Program-made: the position numbers and the translations under genes
The notes under the pieces: generated by a model
The model's database searches: none
Told to the model about the DNA's origin: nothing
The model's input: the letters and a program-made list of their open reading frames with translations, nothing else
Shown: one piece after another, positions 8,707 to 18,300 of the stretch
Layout: each line of letters opens with the position of its first letter
How positions within the stretch are numbered: the stretch's first letter is position 1
NCBI RefSeq assembly: GCF_000018685.1
Contig: NC_010001.1
Location: 4,187,501 to 4,251,500 of the forward strand
Length of the DNA stretch: 64,000 bases
Source: Lachnoclostridium phytofermentans ISDg
GTDB taxonomy: Bacteria > Bacillota > Clostridia > Lachnospirales > Lachnospiraceae
Direction of reading: 5' to 3'

Positions 8707-9585
8707 TTAATTGCTTCTAGTTATTATATCTTTTAACTCTTCTACTGAAAATTCATAGTTCGTATTGCAAAAATGACAATTTACTTCAATTGGCTTTTCA
8801 TCGTCTATCATCTCTTGTAAATCTTTCTTTCCGATGCTTACAATAGCCTTCTCCACACGCTCTTTTGTACAGTTACAAGTAAACTTGGTTGGTATCTTAT
8901 CTAAGATAGTAAGACCAAATTCTCCAAGTAACTCCTGTAAGATTTCTTCCGGTGTCATACCTTTATCTAACATCGAAGTGACTGAAGTAATTTCCCCAAT
9001 CTTTTTTTCTAATTTCTCAATTACTTCTTCTTCTGCAAATGGTAATAACTGAATGATAAATCCACCTGCACATCGTACTGTATTATCACGATTCATCAAT
9101 ACTCCAAGTGCTACTGAGGATGGAACCTGCTCTGAGGTTGCAAAATAATAAGTCAAATCTTCTGCAATCTCACCTGTAACTAAATCAGTTTGTCCAACAT
9201 ATGGCTCCTTTAGTCCCATATCCTTAATCACACTAAGAACACCGATATCAAGTGCCTTACCAACATCTAATTTTCCTTTTGGACTAGGAGGAAGATTTAC
9301 TACATTTTGATTCGCATAACCTTTCACATTTGCACCAGCATCTGCAGTAACAGTTAATCCACCAATTGGTCCACTACATGCAATCTTTAATGTTAAGAGA
9401 TCTTTTTCTCCCTTCATCATACTACCCATCATTGCTCCACCAGTTAGTAATCTTCCAAGGGCTGCAGTTACAACAGGACTTGTGTTGTGAGCCTGTCTTG
9501 CAGTTTCAACGATTTCCGTTGAAATACAGGCGAATGCTCGTATCTGGCTATTTGCTGCGGTTGCACGTATTATATAATCGTTCAT
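8707..9585 (-). CDS. hslO: Hsp33 redox-regulated molecular chaperone
   Basis: A holdase chaperone activated by oxidation. The C-terminal zinc redox switch is present as CNC (about 234-236) and CHFC (about 267-270), about 30 residues apart as in the family. The N-terminal MNDYIIRATAANSQIRAFA block and the GPIGGLTVTADAGANVKGY block are typical. Three candidate ATGs lie at 9597, 9588 and 9585. I chose 9585 because GAGG sits 6 nt upstream of it and the product begins MNDYIIRATA. Length is 292 aa, full size. The methyltransferase gene lies 65 bp upstream on the same strand. Confidence 0.95.
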   Translation of the reverse strand: MNDYIIRATAANSQIRAFACISTEIVETARQAHNTSPVVTAALGRLLTGGAMMGSMMKGEKDLLTLKIACSGPIGGLTVTADAGANVKGYANQNVVNLPPSPKGKLDVGKALDIGVLSVIKDMGLKEPYVGQTDLVTGEIAEDLTYYFATSEQVPSSVALGVLMNRDNTVRCAGGFIIQLLPFAEEEVIEKLEKKIGEITSVTSMLDKGMTPEEILQELLGEFGLTILDKIPTKFTCNCTKERVEKAIVSIGKKDLQEMIDDEKPIEVNCHFCNTNYEFSVEELKDIITRSN

Positions 9586-9650
9586 CATTTTCCTCATTTC
9601 TTCACTGTTTTTTTCTAATATTCAGTTTGTGATTTCAAATTATTATTATT

Positions 9651-10478
9651 TTACAAATAAAACTTATTCTCTTGTTTTTTCTCCCGTGCAATGATATAAA
9701 TACGCTCACTTTCCTCGGATGGCGCATTCTTAGTCATTGCATCGTAAGCAGCCACATATTCCATTCCTGCTTCGATTAATAATGCTTTTATTTCCTCTAG
9801 CTCATAAGCTCTTTGATAATGAGTTTCCTCCCATCTTTGATAAAGATTACGTTCATAGAGTGAAGTTGTTGATTCTAACTCCTCATCCTCAAGCTCAATC
9901 TCCGTCTTTTTATAGATTGTAATATCATATTGATTGATTGCTTCTTTGTCATGATAAAAGTTTTCCCAGATAAAACTGCAATCTTCTCGATTCTCTGCAA
10001 TTGTTGTCTCTCCAAGGATATCTCTGTATTTATGAATTGTGTTCATATCAAAAATAAATATTCCTTGTGGGTCTAAATAGTTATTCACTAAACGAAAGAC
10101 TTGCTTAAGCTCCTCTGGTTTTGTAATATAGTTCATACTATCACAAATACTAACCACTGCAGAAACAGTTCCATATAACTCAAATTCTCTCATATCCTGA
10201 TTCAGATATAAAATATCGTCAAAGGAATATCCTACATCCATATCTTTTTCTCTTGCAATTTCTAACATGTCTTCTGATAAATCTATTCCAATCATGTCAT
10301 ACCCGCGTTCAAATAATCTTCTGGTTATACTTCCAGTACCGCAACCGAGCTCTAGTACTAAACCATCCTTCACTCCGTACTCTTTTAATAAACCAGCAAG
10401 ATACTCTGACCATTCCTCATAAGGAACATTATCCATAAATGTATCATAAACTTCAGCAAAACCTGTATATGCTTGCAT
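9651..10478 (-). CDS. Class I SAM-dependent methyltransferase
   Basis: The product is 275 aa. Motif I, VLELGCGTGSITRRL (about 41-55), and the acidic GIDLS end of strand 2 (about 64-68) define a Rossmann-type SAM binding site. The central NYITKPEELKQVF and FIFDMNT blocks match the YodH/CmoA-like small-molecule methyltransferase group. The acidic C-terminal part (about 180-240) is likely the substrate region. The ATG at 10478 follows GGGAGGAGAA. It is co-directional with hslO 65 bp downstream. The methyl acceptor cannot be told from sequence. Confidence 0.88.
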   Translation of the reverse strand: MQAYTGFAEVYDTFMDNVPYEEWSEYLAGLLKEYGVKDGLVLELGCGTGSITRRLFERGYDMIGIDLSEDMLEIAREKDMDVGYSFDDILYLNQDMREFELYGTVSAVVSICDSMNYITKPEELKQVFRLVNNYLDPQGIFIFDMNTIHKYRDILGETTIAENREDCSFIWENFYHDKEAINQYDITIYKKTEIELEDEELESTTSLYERNLYQRWEETHYQRAYELEEIKALLIEAGMEYVAAYDAMTKNAPSEESERIYIIAREKKQENKFYL

Positions 10479-10866
10479 TCTAGTTCTCCTCCCAGTAAAA
10501 GGGTATTCTATATCGCTATCGCTGCTTTCTCATTCCCTTTTGACACACATAGTATTTAAACAGGAGTTTTATTCCCTGCCAAAATCAGTCCCATCCCTAA
10601 AAAGCAGTTGATTTTCCAGATGACATCTTGATGTCATCTAATATCATCTTGATACCATCAAAACCATCAAAAAGGACTGAAGTAAAGTGGTATCAATATT
10701 TCATACCAAACTTTACAACAGCCCCTATTATAACATTATTCCATTGTTGCTTCAATGTATTCTAGAAAATGTAATCTATCATATATGTATTATTCCAATA
10801 CAAAATTTCCTAATTATAATTTTGATTTTAATAATACATCCAAATAATTTTCTTAAGTACTTAATC
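10479..10866. other. Intergenic region with two inverted repeats
   Basis: No gene is seen. AGATGACATC (10618-10627) and GATGTCATCT (10630-10639) form a perfect 10-bp palindrome with a 2-bp centre. GTAAAGTGGTAT and ATACCAAACTTTAC (10682-10716) form a second, imperfect stem. The second could terminate xylB on the minus strand, since a T-run follows it about 9 nt later; the first may be an operator for the methyltransferase/hslO unit. Confidence 0.5.
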
Positions 10867-12333
10867 TTACAGCATACGATATACTGGTTTTAGCGCTGGA
10901 TACAACTCACGGAATACCTCATATTTCTTATTATACTTCTCCACCAAAGCTGGCTCTTGATGAATGGTATCTGTAACACGAATTAACTTATCTGCTGCCT
11001 CAGATACTGTCGCATAAGCACCGCAACCAACTGCTGCTAACATTGCTGCACCATATCCAGGTCCTTCTTCACAAGCTAATTTTTCAACTGTTACATCTAA
11101 GATATTAGCTACTAACTTACACCAGAGGTCACTCTTTGCTCCACCACCAATTAATCTGACACGTTCTACTGTAACACCAAAAGAACGAGCGATTTCAACT
11201 GCATCACGAAGTGCATATGTAACACCTTCTAAAACTGCAAGCGTCATATCTCCTCTTGTTGTATTCATTGACATACCAACAAATGCACCACGTGCTGATG
11301 GATCGTTATGAGGAGTTCTCTCTCCCATAAGGTATGGAAGGAAGTAAACTTCATTTTCTCCAAGTTCACCAATCTCTTGCTGTTCCTTTGCAAACTCTTT
11401 CGTTTTTAAGACATCTTCCATCCACCATTTATTTGCAGATGCTGCACATAACATACATCCAAGGAAGTGGTATTTACCGTTTGCATGAGCAAAAGAGTGA
11501 AGTGCATTATTTTCATCGACTGCAAAATTATCAGACGCAATAAATACTGTACCGGAGGTTCCAAGAGACACACTACACATACCATGTTCTATTGTTCCAG
11601 TACCAATTGCTCCTGCTGCGTTGTCACCAGCACCTGCAATAACCTTAACTTCAGTTGTAAGTCCTAATTCTTCTGCAGCGGTACTCGTAAGCGTTCCAAC
11701 CACTTCATAGCTCTCATAAATATTTGCGAGTTGATTTTTCTGTATGCCTACAATTTCAATCATCTCATCGCTCCAACATTTATGTTCTACGTCAAATAAT
11801 AACATACCAGACGCATCTGAAACATCCGTACAATGAACTCCAGTAAAACGATATGCAAGGTAATCCTTTGGTAACATGATTTTTGCTATTCGATTAAAGA
11901 TGTCAGGCTCATGTTTTTTAACCCACAATAATTTGGGAGCAGTAAAACCAGTTAGTGCCATATTCGCTGTGTAGCGAGAGATTTTTTCTCTTCCAATTAC
12001 ATTATTTAAGTAATCGCATTCTTCTCCTGTTCTGCCATCGTTCCACAGAATTGCAGGTCTAAGTACTTCGTCATCACTATCTAAGATAACAAGTCCATGC
12101 ATCTGTCCACCAAAACTAATTCCAGCAACTTCTTCATTCTTAATGTCACTAATTAATTCTTTGATTCCTGCAACGCTCTGACGATACCAATCCACTGGAT
12201 TTTGTTCCGACCATCCAGTTTTCGGGAAGAATAAATCATATTCTTTTGATACTACCTTTGTAATTTCACCATTGTCCTTCATCAACACAAGCTTCACAGA
12301 AGAAGTTCCCAAATCCACACCAATATAATACAT
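10867..12333 (-). CDS. xylB: Xylulokinase (FGGY family)
   Basis: The product phosphorylates D-xylulose to xylulose-5-phosphate for the pentose phosphate pathway. At 488 aa it is full length. The N-terminal phosphate-1 motif is IGVDLGTSSVKLVLM (about 4-18). The sugar-contact block GISFGGQMHGLVILD (about 72-86) follows, and the C-terminal ATP site is VRLIGGGAKSDLW (about 394-406) with the GPGYGAAMLAAVG signature. The ATG at 12333 follows GGGAGGTAGCAG. It is divergent from a ROK repressor gene, with a palindromic operator between them. The leader of about 180 nt carries two competing hairpins. Confidence 0.95.
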   Translation of the reverse strand: MYYIGVDLGTSSVKLVLMKDNGEITKVVSKEYDLFFPKTGWSEQNPVDWYRQSVAGIKELISDIKNEEVAGISFGGQMHGLVILDSDDEVLRPAILWNDGRTGEECDYLNNVIGREKISRYTANMALTGFTAPKLLWVKKHEPDIFNRIAKIMLPKDYLAYRFTGVHCTDVSDASGMLLFDVEHKCWSDEMIEIVGIQKNQLANIYESYEVVGTLTSTAAEELGLTTEVKVIAGAGDNAAGAIGTGTIEHGMCSVSLGTSGTVFIASDNFAVDENNALHSFAHANGKYHFLGCMLCAASANKWWMEDVLKTKEFAKEQQEIGELGENEVYFLPYLMGERTPHNDPSARGAFVGMSMNTTRGDMTLAVLEGVTYALRDAVEIARSFGVTVERVRLIGGGAKSDLWCKLVANILDVTVEKLACEEGPGYGAAMLAAVGCGAYATVSEAADKLIRVTDTIHQEPALVEKYNKKYEVFRELYPALKPVYRML

Positions 12334-12377
12334 CTGCTACCTCCCATACACTTTATCTTATTTCAACTAGCTCTGCT

Positions 12378-12496
12378 AAGCGGTACCCAGAATCCGCTTC
12401 GCTACTTCCTCGTAACCTTACAGCAGCTTCGCAACTAACTCAGTGGCGCTCGAACATCCATTGAGATTAAGCTGTTGGCTCCGCTTAGAAGCGGAG
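12378..12496 (-). promoter_or_regulatory. Structured xylB leader with four complementary arms
   Basis: Within the xylB 5' leader, CTCCGCTT/AAGCGGAG (12479-12496) forms one hairpin and AAGCGG/CCGCTT (12378-12399) forms another. All four arms share the same six bases or their complement, so alternative long-range pairings (for example the second arm with the fourth) are possible. No known riboswitch class is recognised. Confidence 0.45.
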
Positions 12497-12511
12497 GACA
12501 TCTCCCGTAAG

Positions 12512-12542
12512 ATTATATTGTTTATTTACTAAACAATATAAT
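12512..12542. promoter_or_regulatory. Palindromic operator, probable ROK (XylR) binding site
   Basis: ATTATATTGTTTA (12512-12524) and TAAACAATATAAT (12530-12542) are perfect 13-bp inverted arms with a 5-bp spacer. The site covers the -10 region of xylB on the minus strand (TATAAT at 12512-12517) and the -35 of the repressor gene. One bound dimer could therefore control both directions. Its TTTA..TAAAC core resembles known XylR operators. Confidence 0.75.
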
Positions 12543-12553
12543 TATGGTATAAT
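12525..12553 (+). promoter_or_regulatory. Promoter of the ROK repressor gene
   Basis: TTTACT (12525-12530) and TATAAT (12548-12553) have a 17-bp spacer. The -35 lies inside the palindrome, which suggests autoregulation. Confidence 0.65.
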
Positions 12554-12651
12554 CATAACAATATACAAAACGAGTGTCAAGAGAGATTCTTACGGTTTCC
12601 TTGATAGAAATTGAAAGATCTGACACTTTAAAGAAAGGACGAAATTCTATC

Positions 12652-13797
12652 ATGGTTTTAGGTAGTAAAGAACTTATACGAGATATTAATAGTAAGCTAG
12701 TGCTTGAAACTATTATACAAAATGAGCCTATCTCTCGTGCTGCTATCTCGAAGAAATTAGGACTTACCAAAGCCACTATTTCTGCTATCGTTAGTGATTT
12801 TATTAATGATAAATTAGTTGTGGAAATCGGAAGTGAAGATACGGGGCTCGGTCGTAAACCAATTCTATTAAGTTTTCATAAAAAAGCTGGTTATGCAATT
12901 TGCGTTGATATTGAAGTTTCTAGAATCTCCTGTATGATCTCAGATCTAAAAGGGGAACAGCGCAGTGTCAAACAAATCAAAACACCTTCAGAATCAAACT
13001 TAGTACCAGTGTTAATTGATCTCATACAATCTATGGAATCTGAATACGAAAAAACACCTTATGGTCTCATTGGTATTGCAATTGGTATCCATGGTGTTGT
13101 CCATCAAAACGAGGTATTATTTACCCCTTATTACAATTTAAATGGCATTAACCTCTCAGAACAATTAGGTAGCTATTTTGGTGTCCCTGTATTCTTGGAA
13201 AATGAAGCAAATCTTTCTGCACTAGGAGAGAAAGCTTATCTCCCAGAAACTTATACTTCACTTGCAAACCTTAGTATTCACTCTGGAGTAGGTTTAGGTA
13301 TTATATTAAATAAACAATTATACACTGGATATCATGGAAATGCTGGTGAATTTGGTCATACTATCGTAGTTATGAATGGCCGTACCTGTCCTTGTGGAAA
13401 TCAAGGCTGCCTCGAACAATATGCTTCGGAACGTGCGCTATTAAAAGAGTATAGTGAAGATGCTTCACTAGATGATTTGTTGTTAGCTTATGAGAAAAAA
13501 GAACCGAAGGCTATGGGAGTGATGGAGCATTTTGTAAACTACATGGCAGTTTGCGTGAATAATCTACAAAATACAATTAGCCCAGAGATTATCATCATTA
13601 ATAGTGCATTTACCAATGCTTATCCGGAATTAGCTGAGATGATTGCAAAAAAAGTTAATAACAAGTTAGTTGATAAAATTCCATTGATAGCCTCCAACTT
13701 AAAAGATCATTCCATACTACTTGGTGGTATTACGGTATTGGTTAAAAACTTCCTTGGCATTAAAAATCTAAGCTTAGGAGTCAAGAATCCATCATAA
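12652..13797 (+). CDS. xylR: ROK-family transcriptional repressor (XylR-type)
   Basis: The product is 381 aa from the ATG at 12652 after AAGAAAGGA. Upstream in-frame ATGs exist, but the product then begins before the conserved start. The N-terminal winged helix-turn-helix is ISRAAISKKLGLTKATISAIV (about 24-44). The ROK sugar-kinase-like domain follows, with GIGVGIHGVV-like and NEANLSALGE blocks and the zinc motif CPCGNQGCLEQYAS (about 252-265). Divergence from xylulokinase across a shared palindrome argues that it senses xylose and represses xylB. The ligand is inferred from context only. Confidence 0.88.
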   Translation: MVLGSKELIRDINSKLVLETIIQNEPISRAAISKKLGLTKATISAIVSDFINDKLVVEIGSEDTGLGRKPILLSFHKKAGYAICVDIEVSRISCMISDLKGEQRSVKQIKTPSESNLVPVLIDLIQSMESEYEKTPYGLIGIAIGIHGVVHQNEVLFTPYYNLNGINLSEQLGSYFGVPVFLENEANLSALGEKAYLPETYTSLANLSIHSGVGLGIILNKQLYTGYHGNAGEFGHTIVVMNGRTCPCGNQGCLEQYASERALLKEYSEDASLDDLLLAYEKKEPKAMGVMEHFVNYMAVCVNNLQNTISPEIIIINSAFTNAYPELAEMIAKKVNNKLVDKIPLIASNLKDHSILLGGITVLVKNFLGIKNLSLGVKNPS

Positions 13798-13900
13798 TGT
13801 ATAACTAATATAGGTTTTATTATAAAATGGTTATTTTCCCTCTATTTCTTATATAGAGCTTATGATGTTTGATTCTAAATAGCCTCATTGTTATAACTAA

Positions 13901-13968
13901 AAGACGCATAAGAAATTTTAACATAAAGATCATATCTTCATGTTAGAATTACCTATGCGTCTTGTTTT
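13901..13968. terminator. Bidirectional terminator between xylR and the lipid kinase
   Basis: AAGACGCATA (13901-13910) pairs with TATGCGTCTT (13954-13963), extended by an inner GAAGATATGATC-type stem. TTTT follows on the plus side and AAAA flanks the minus side. Confidence 0.8.
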
Positions 13969-13976
13969 AAATATTA

Positions 13977-14912
13977 TTATAGTATTTCTAACGTTTCTTT
14001 TGATTCGAGCAATTCCGAACGGTCACAGATATAAGGTATGGCTTCTTTATGTATTACAATGTTTGCTTCCGTTGTAGTACCACCATATTCCCCATCTAAG
14101 GACCAAGGCATGTCACTTTCTGAAATAATCTTAACAGAATGGACACGATGATAATATATGTTCTTTCCAGTGAGTACATTATGCGCCAAATCATTGATGA
14201 TACCACTTAGCTCAACCAGATTATTTGGCCTACGAATTAAGATTAATTCAAATAATCCATCATTTAGCAGTACTTTTGATCCAGTTATCCCCCGGAAACC
14301 GCCGATCGAATTCGAATTCGCTAACATGCCATAAATAAAATCATCCTCTAAGACTTCGTCCTCATGCTCAATGCGAAGATGGTAAACCTTAACGCTGTGA
14401 AGTTTACTGATACCACTTAAAATGTATGCCATACGACCAAGTACATTCTTAAAGTTTTGTGGAGTATCATAAGAAACATCTGTAAATAATCCAAATGCTG
14501 CTGTATAAGTAAAGTACGAATTATTCATTGACCCCACATCACATAATAAGGTAGCACCTTTTACAATGATTTCAGCAGCCTTCACCATGTTCTTTGGAAT
14601 ATTTAGACTATAGCCGAAGTCATTTGTTGTACCGGAAGGTATGTAGCCAACCGGTAACGAACAACCAACTTCCATAAGTCCTCCTACTACCTCATTCAAA
14701 GTTCCATCCCCACCAGAACATACAATGGCATCACATTCGTTTTTGGTTGCATATTCCTTTGCTATCTCTCTGGCATCCATTTTTTGTTTGGTTGGGTATA
14801 TTACAATTTCACAATCTGTCCTTAAGAATATCTCTAGAATCTGTGAAAGCTTCGTACGTATTCTACCTCTACCTGCATTTGGATTATAGATAAATAACAT
14901 CTTTCTTCGCAT
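13977..14912 (-). CDS. Diacylglycerol kinase / YegS-like lipid kinase
   Basis: The product is 311 aa from the ATG at 14912. An in-frame TTG at 14924 is too close to the AAAGG site. The NAD kinase-like catalytic fold shows IYNPNAGRGR (about 7-16), the GGDGTLNEVVGG nucleotide motif (about 67-78) and the PSGTTNDFGYSL block (about 93-104). The C-terminus has the typical LDGEYGG segment. The family phosphorylates diacylglycerol or related lipids for recycling into phospholipid. It is immediately downstream (17 bp) of a spore-protein gene, so it is likely co-transcribed with it, and a sporulation-linked role is possible. Confidence 0.9.
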   Translation of the reverse strand: MRRKMLFIYNPNAGRGRIRTKLSQILEIFLRTDCEIVIYPTKQKMDAREIAKEYATKNECDAIVCSGGDGTLNEVVGGLMEVGCSLPVGYIPSGTTNDFGYSLNIPKNMVKAAEIIVKGATLLCDVGSMNNSYFTYTAAFGLFTDVSYDTPQNFKNVLGRMAYILSGISKLHSVKVYHLRIEHEDEVLEDDFIYGMLANSNSIGGFRGITGSKVLLNDGLFELILIRRPNNLVELSGIINDLAHNVLTGKNIYYHRVHSVKIISESDMPWSLDGEYGGTTTEANIVIHKEAIPYICDRSELLESKETLEIL

Positions 14913-14929
14913 TTTATACGTCAACCTTT

Positions 14930-15145
14930 CTATTCTTCCTTGATTGTATCAATCATTTGCTTTTCCATAGCTTTTCTTTTTCTTGTCATGATACCACCGA
15001 TACGGCCTGTTTCCTTTGCAGACAAAGACCCCCAGCCCTCACGAAGTACTTGATCAAAAAGTCCTAGTTCTTTTGCAATCTCATACTTCAACATATCTTC
15101 CGGTTTAACTTTTGACATATCAATTGGTTTTCTTATTTTTCCCAT
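14930..15145 (-). CDS. Small acid-soluble spore protein, alpha/beta type (divergent)
   Basis: The 71-aa product has the SASP signature: KYEIAKELGLFDQV then EGWGSLSAKETGRIGG, matching the ELG and GWG...E.G blocks of alpha/beta-type and SspF-like proteins. These coat spore DNA and protect it from UV and heat. The C-terminus is rich in Lys/Arg (MTRKRKAMEKQM). The ATG at 15145 follows AAGGAG. A perfect 16-bp palindrome lies just upstream. It overlaps no gene but is 17 bp from the lipid kinase, forming a two-gene unit. Confidence 0.85.
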   Translation of the reverse strand: MGKIRKPIDMSKVKPEDMLKYEIAKELGLFDQVLREGWGSLSAKETGRIGGIMTRKRKAMEKQMIDTIKEE

Positions 15146-15160
15146 ACAATATACTCCTTA

Positions 15161-15176
15161 TTGTGTTGCAACACAA
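15161..15176. promoter_or_regulatory. Perfect 16-bp palindrome upstream of the spore-protein gene
   Basis: TTGTGTTGCAACACAA is fully self-complementary and ends 2 bp from the AAGGAG ribosome site of the spore-protein gene. It could be an operator or a small hairpin controlling ribosome access. Confidence 0.6.
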
Positions 15177-15305
15177 GGAAAATGTCAATCCCTAAAAGGT
15201 GTCATTTCCCCTATATTACTAATTACTGGGTACCTAATACCCTCTTGGAGTATATCCAATTTACCCTACAGTAAACATAATTTAGGGCTTTTTCTTATGG
15301 TTCTA

Positions 15306-18300
15306 CTATGATTTTATTCTGATTTCCTTACCAAGAGAGAAAGAATAAATAATCTTTTCTTTAACCGTTTTGTCAAGTAACTGATTCAGTGCCCTCTCAT
15401 AATAGCGTATTTGTTCTTGATACCGCCTTATGAGTTCTTCTTCTCCTAATTCACCCACTGCATCTGTTTTATAATCTACTAAAACAATTCCATCCTCTTC
15501 TTCAAAATAAACATCAATAATACCTTGTATTAATACTAAATCATCATTTTCGTAATCCTGTGAATTTGGACAACTGCACAAATTCGCGTGTGAAAAATCT
15601 TCGTTTTTGCTTAGTATGCTGGAGGCTTGTGCCTGCGTCGTCCGCACAAACTTCTGTGTACTTATCTCTCTTACTGGGATACCGATTACAAATGGTTGTT
15701 CTCGGTAGAGATATCCTTTTTGATAAGCAATCTGTATACGTTGATAAAGTTCTGACTCAAAAAAACGTGAAAGCCGCTCAAAATTAATACTCGATATAGA
15801 TTCTTCCTGTATGAGACCACGATTTGCTAACTGAGAAACAAACTCCCTTAAGTTAAGCTTCGTTTTATTATCCGAAAAATCTATCAGTTCCAAAATCTTG
15901 TGATACAGATTTCCTCGTTCCGTTCCTCTTAGTTCTTTTTCCTCTTTTAAAAACTTAGGTATAGTAGGCTCTATTAACATTTGACTTTCCTCTTTTACCG
16001 GTGGGCTCGTCTCTATCAATTCCTCAACTTGAGGGTACTTTTCTGTCAATTCCTCATCTACTTGAGGCCACGTCTTTGTCAATTCATCCTTAACTTGAGT
16101 AAACGTCTCTGTCAATTCCTCATCTACCTGTTGGCTTAATTTTTTTAATTCACTTACCGTAGTTTTTATTGGTAGCATTGCCTCATGTTCATATGGATAT
16201 CGGAAAGATAGTTTTGTTAAAAGGTCTTTTCTAGGCTGTTCTCCATCTGATTGTTCTCCATCTGATTGTTCTCCGTCTGATCGTTCTTCATCTGATCGTT
16301 CTTCATCTGATTGCTCATCCGATTCTTCCTCAAAGCTTTGAAGGAAATTATATGGATTTAATTCCTCTTGTTTATTCTTAATATCCGTCTGTTTTTCATA
16401 TTCATCCTCCAACAAATCATTCGGTGTAAGCGTGATGACTCGGATTCTAGAATCATAAAGTGCTGCTGGACCAACAAAAGAAAAATAATCTTTCGCCATA
16501 GCCAATGTTTGAAACCGCAAAGGAGTAACTCCAGGTGTAGAATCTTGTCTCCATTTATCAAACACATCATTTGCATCATTTGCACTGCCAATCATAATTA
16601 GCTTTTCCTTGGCTCTCGTTAACGCAACATATAAGACCCTTAATTCTTCTCCTAGGTTATCAAGCACAATATTCTTTTTAATTACCTGTTTTAACAGAGT
16701 CGGACACTTTGTTCTAAGTTGATAATCAATGCATTCTGGTCCGATTCCGTAATCGGCATGAAGAACAATTTTTTCCCTTGCATCCATCGTATTAAATTGT
16801 TTTCCCATTCCAGCAAGTATTACCACCGGAAACTCCAAACCTTTACTTTTGTGGATACTCATGATACGAACTGCATTGTCATTCTCCGAAAGTCCACCGG
16901 CTTCCCCATAATCAATTTCAAATTTTAATAATCTTTCAATATAACGGATAAATTGAAATAATCCATGGTAACTACTTTCTTCAAAAGATAGTGCATGTTG
17001 AACCAGTAGATTTAAGTTATTTCTTCGCTGTTCTCCTCCTGGCATAGCATAGACAAAAAGATCATATCCAGTTTCTTTAAAAAACTCTAAAATAATCTCA
17101 TGAACCGGAAGGTATATAGCCTTTTCTCTTAATTTATCATAAGTAGCAAAAAAACGCTTTAACTTCTCTCCCGTTTCTATTAAGTTTTTGTCCATAGAAA
17201 CTGTCTTCTCTGCGCTGCTTTTTTCATACATCAAATCTGCTTGAATAATACTGTCATAAACCGGTTGAGTTTCTTCCGGTTGAGTTACTTCGTCTTGTAT
17301 TTCCAAATAATTTAAAGCACATTCTCTTGCAGCATCATAAATAGATAACTTCTCTGCTCCCTTTCCCGGTTTCACTCTAAGAAATGATAATTGTTCTGCA
17401 CTTAATCCTACAATTGGAGAATAAAGAATAGCGGTTAACGGGGCATCTTGCCTTGGATTATCAAGTATTCTAAGATAATTTAAAACAGTTTTTACTTCCA
17501 AAGTCTGAAAATACCCTGTCTGCGTATCAGAATATGCTGGAATCCCTTCCTGTTTTAATATTTCAGTAAAGGTCTCTGACCAACCAGACATTGTACGTAA
17601 TAAAATAACGATATCACGGTACTGACAACGCTTTAGGTCCTGTTCCTCTCCGTTTCTTTTCGTTACTGAGAATCCTCTCTCCCCATGCACTAATTGCTTT
17701 ATACGCATAGCAACAGCCTTCGCTTCCAATTCTCGCTTGCTAAGCTCTATTGCATCCTCTTCTAACGCCATCACATCCAACCGATCCATAGAATCCGGTA
17801 TCGAAGCTTCCTCTTCTTTTAAATCTAGAATAATAAGTTCTGTCTTTGTGTCCGAGAATAGAAAAGAGGTGTTGTCTAAATCCATCCCTATCTCTGGAAA
17901 TTGTGCACCAGGGTAAAGTGAGACCTCTTTGGTATATTCAATTCCTCCCATGGCTTTTGTCATAATCTTTTCAAAGACTCCGTTAATGCTATCTAGCACT
18001 TCCGCTCTGCTTCGAAAGTTCTTACTTAAATCAATACGACGATATAATCCTTCCTCCGTCGAATACTGCTCGTATTTTTCCATAAACAGTTCTGGTCTTG
18101 CCATACGGAATTTATAAATACTCTGCTTCACATCACCAACCATAAATACGTTCGGACATCCTCTAGTAACCTTAGAAATACTACTTAAGATATATTCCTG
18201 AACATAGTTACTATCTTGATATTCATCAATCATAATCTCTACAAATTGTTCGCTCATCTCAGTTGCAACTTTTGTAGGAACAAGATTCCCATCCTCTTTT

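Noticed and set aside
12522..12776. 84-aa minus-strand frame over the xylR start
   Set aside because: It is antisense to the helix-turn-helix coding region and lacks a ribosome site.
13977..14924. TTG at 14924 as start of the lipid kinase
   Set aside because: The AAAGG site abuts it; the ATG at 14912 has workable spacing and the product begins near the conserved YNPNAG motif.
15160..15188. TTGACA-N17-CACAAT as promoter of the spore-protein gene
   Set aside because: The predicted start would fall at or past the AAGGAG ribosome site, so the mRNA would lack it.
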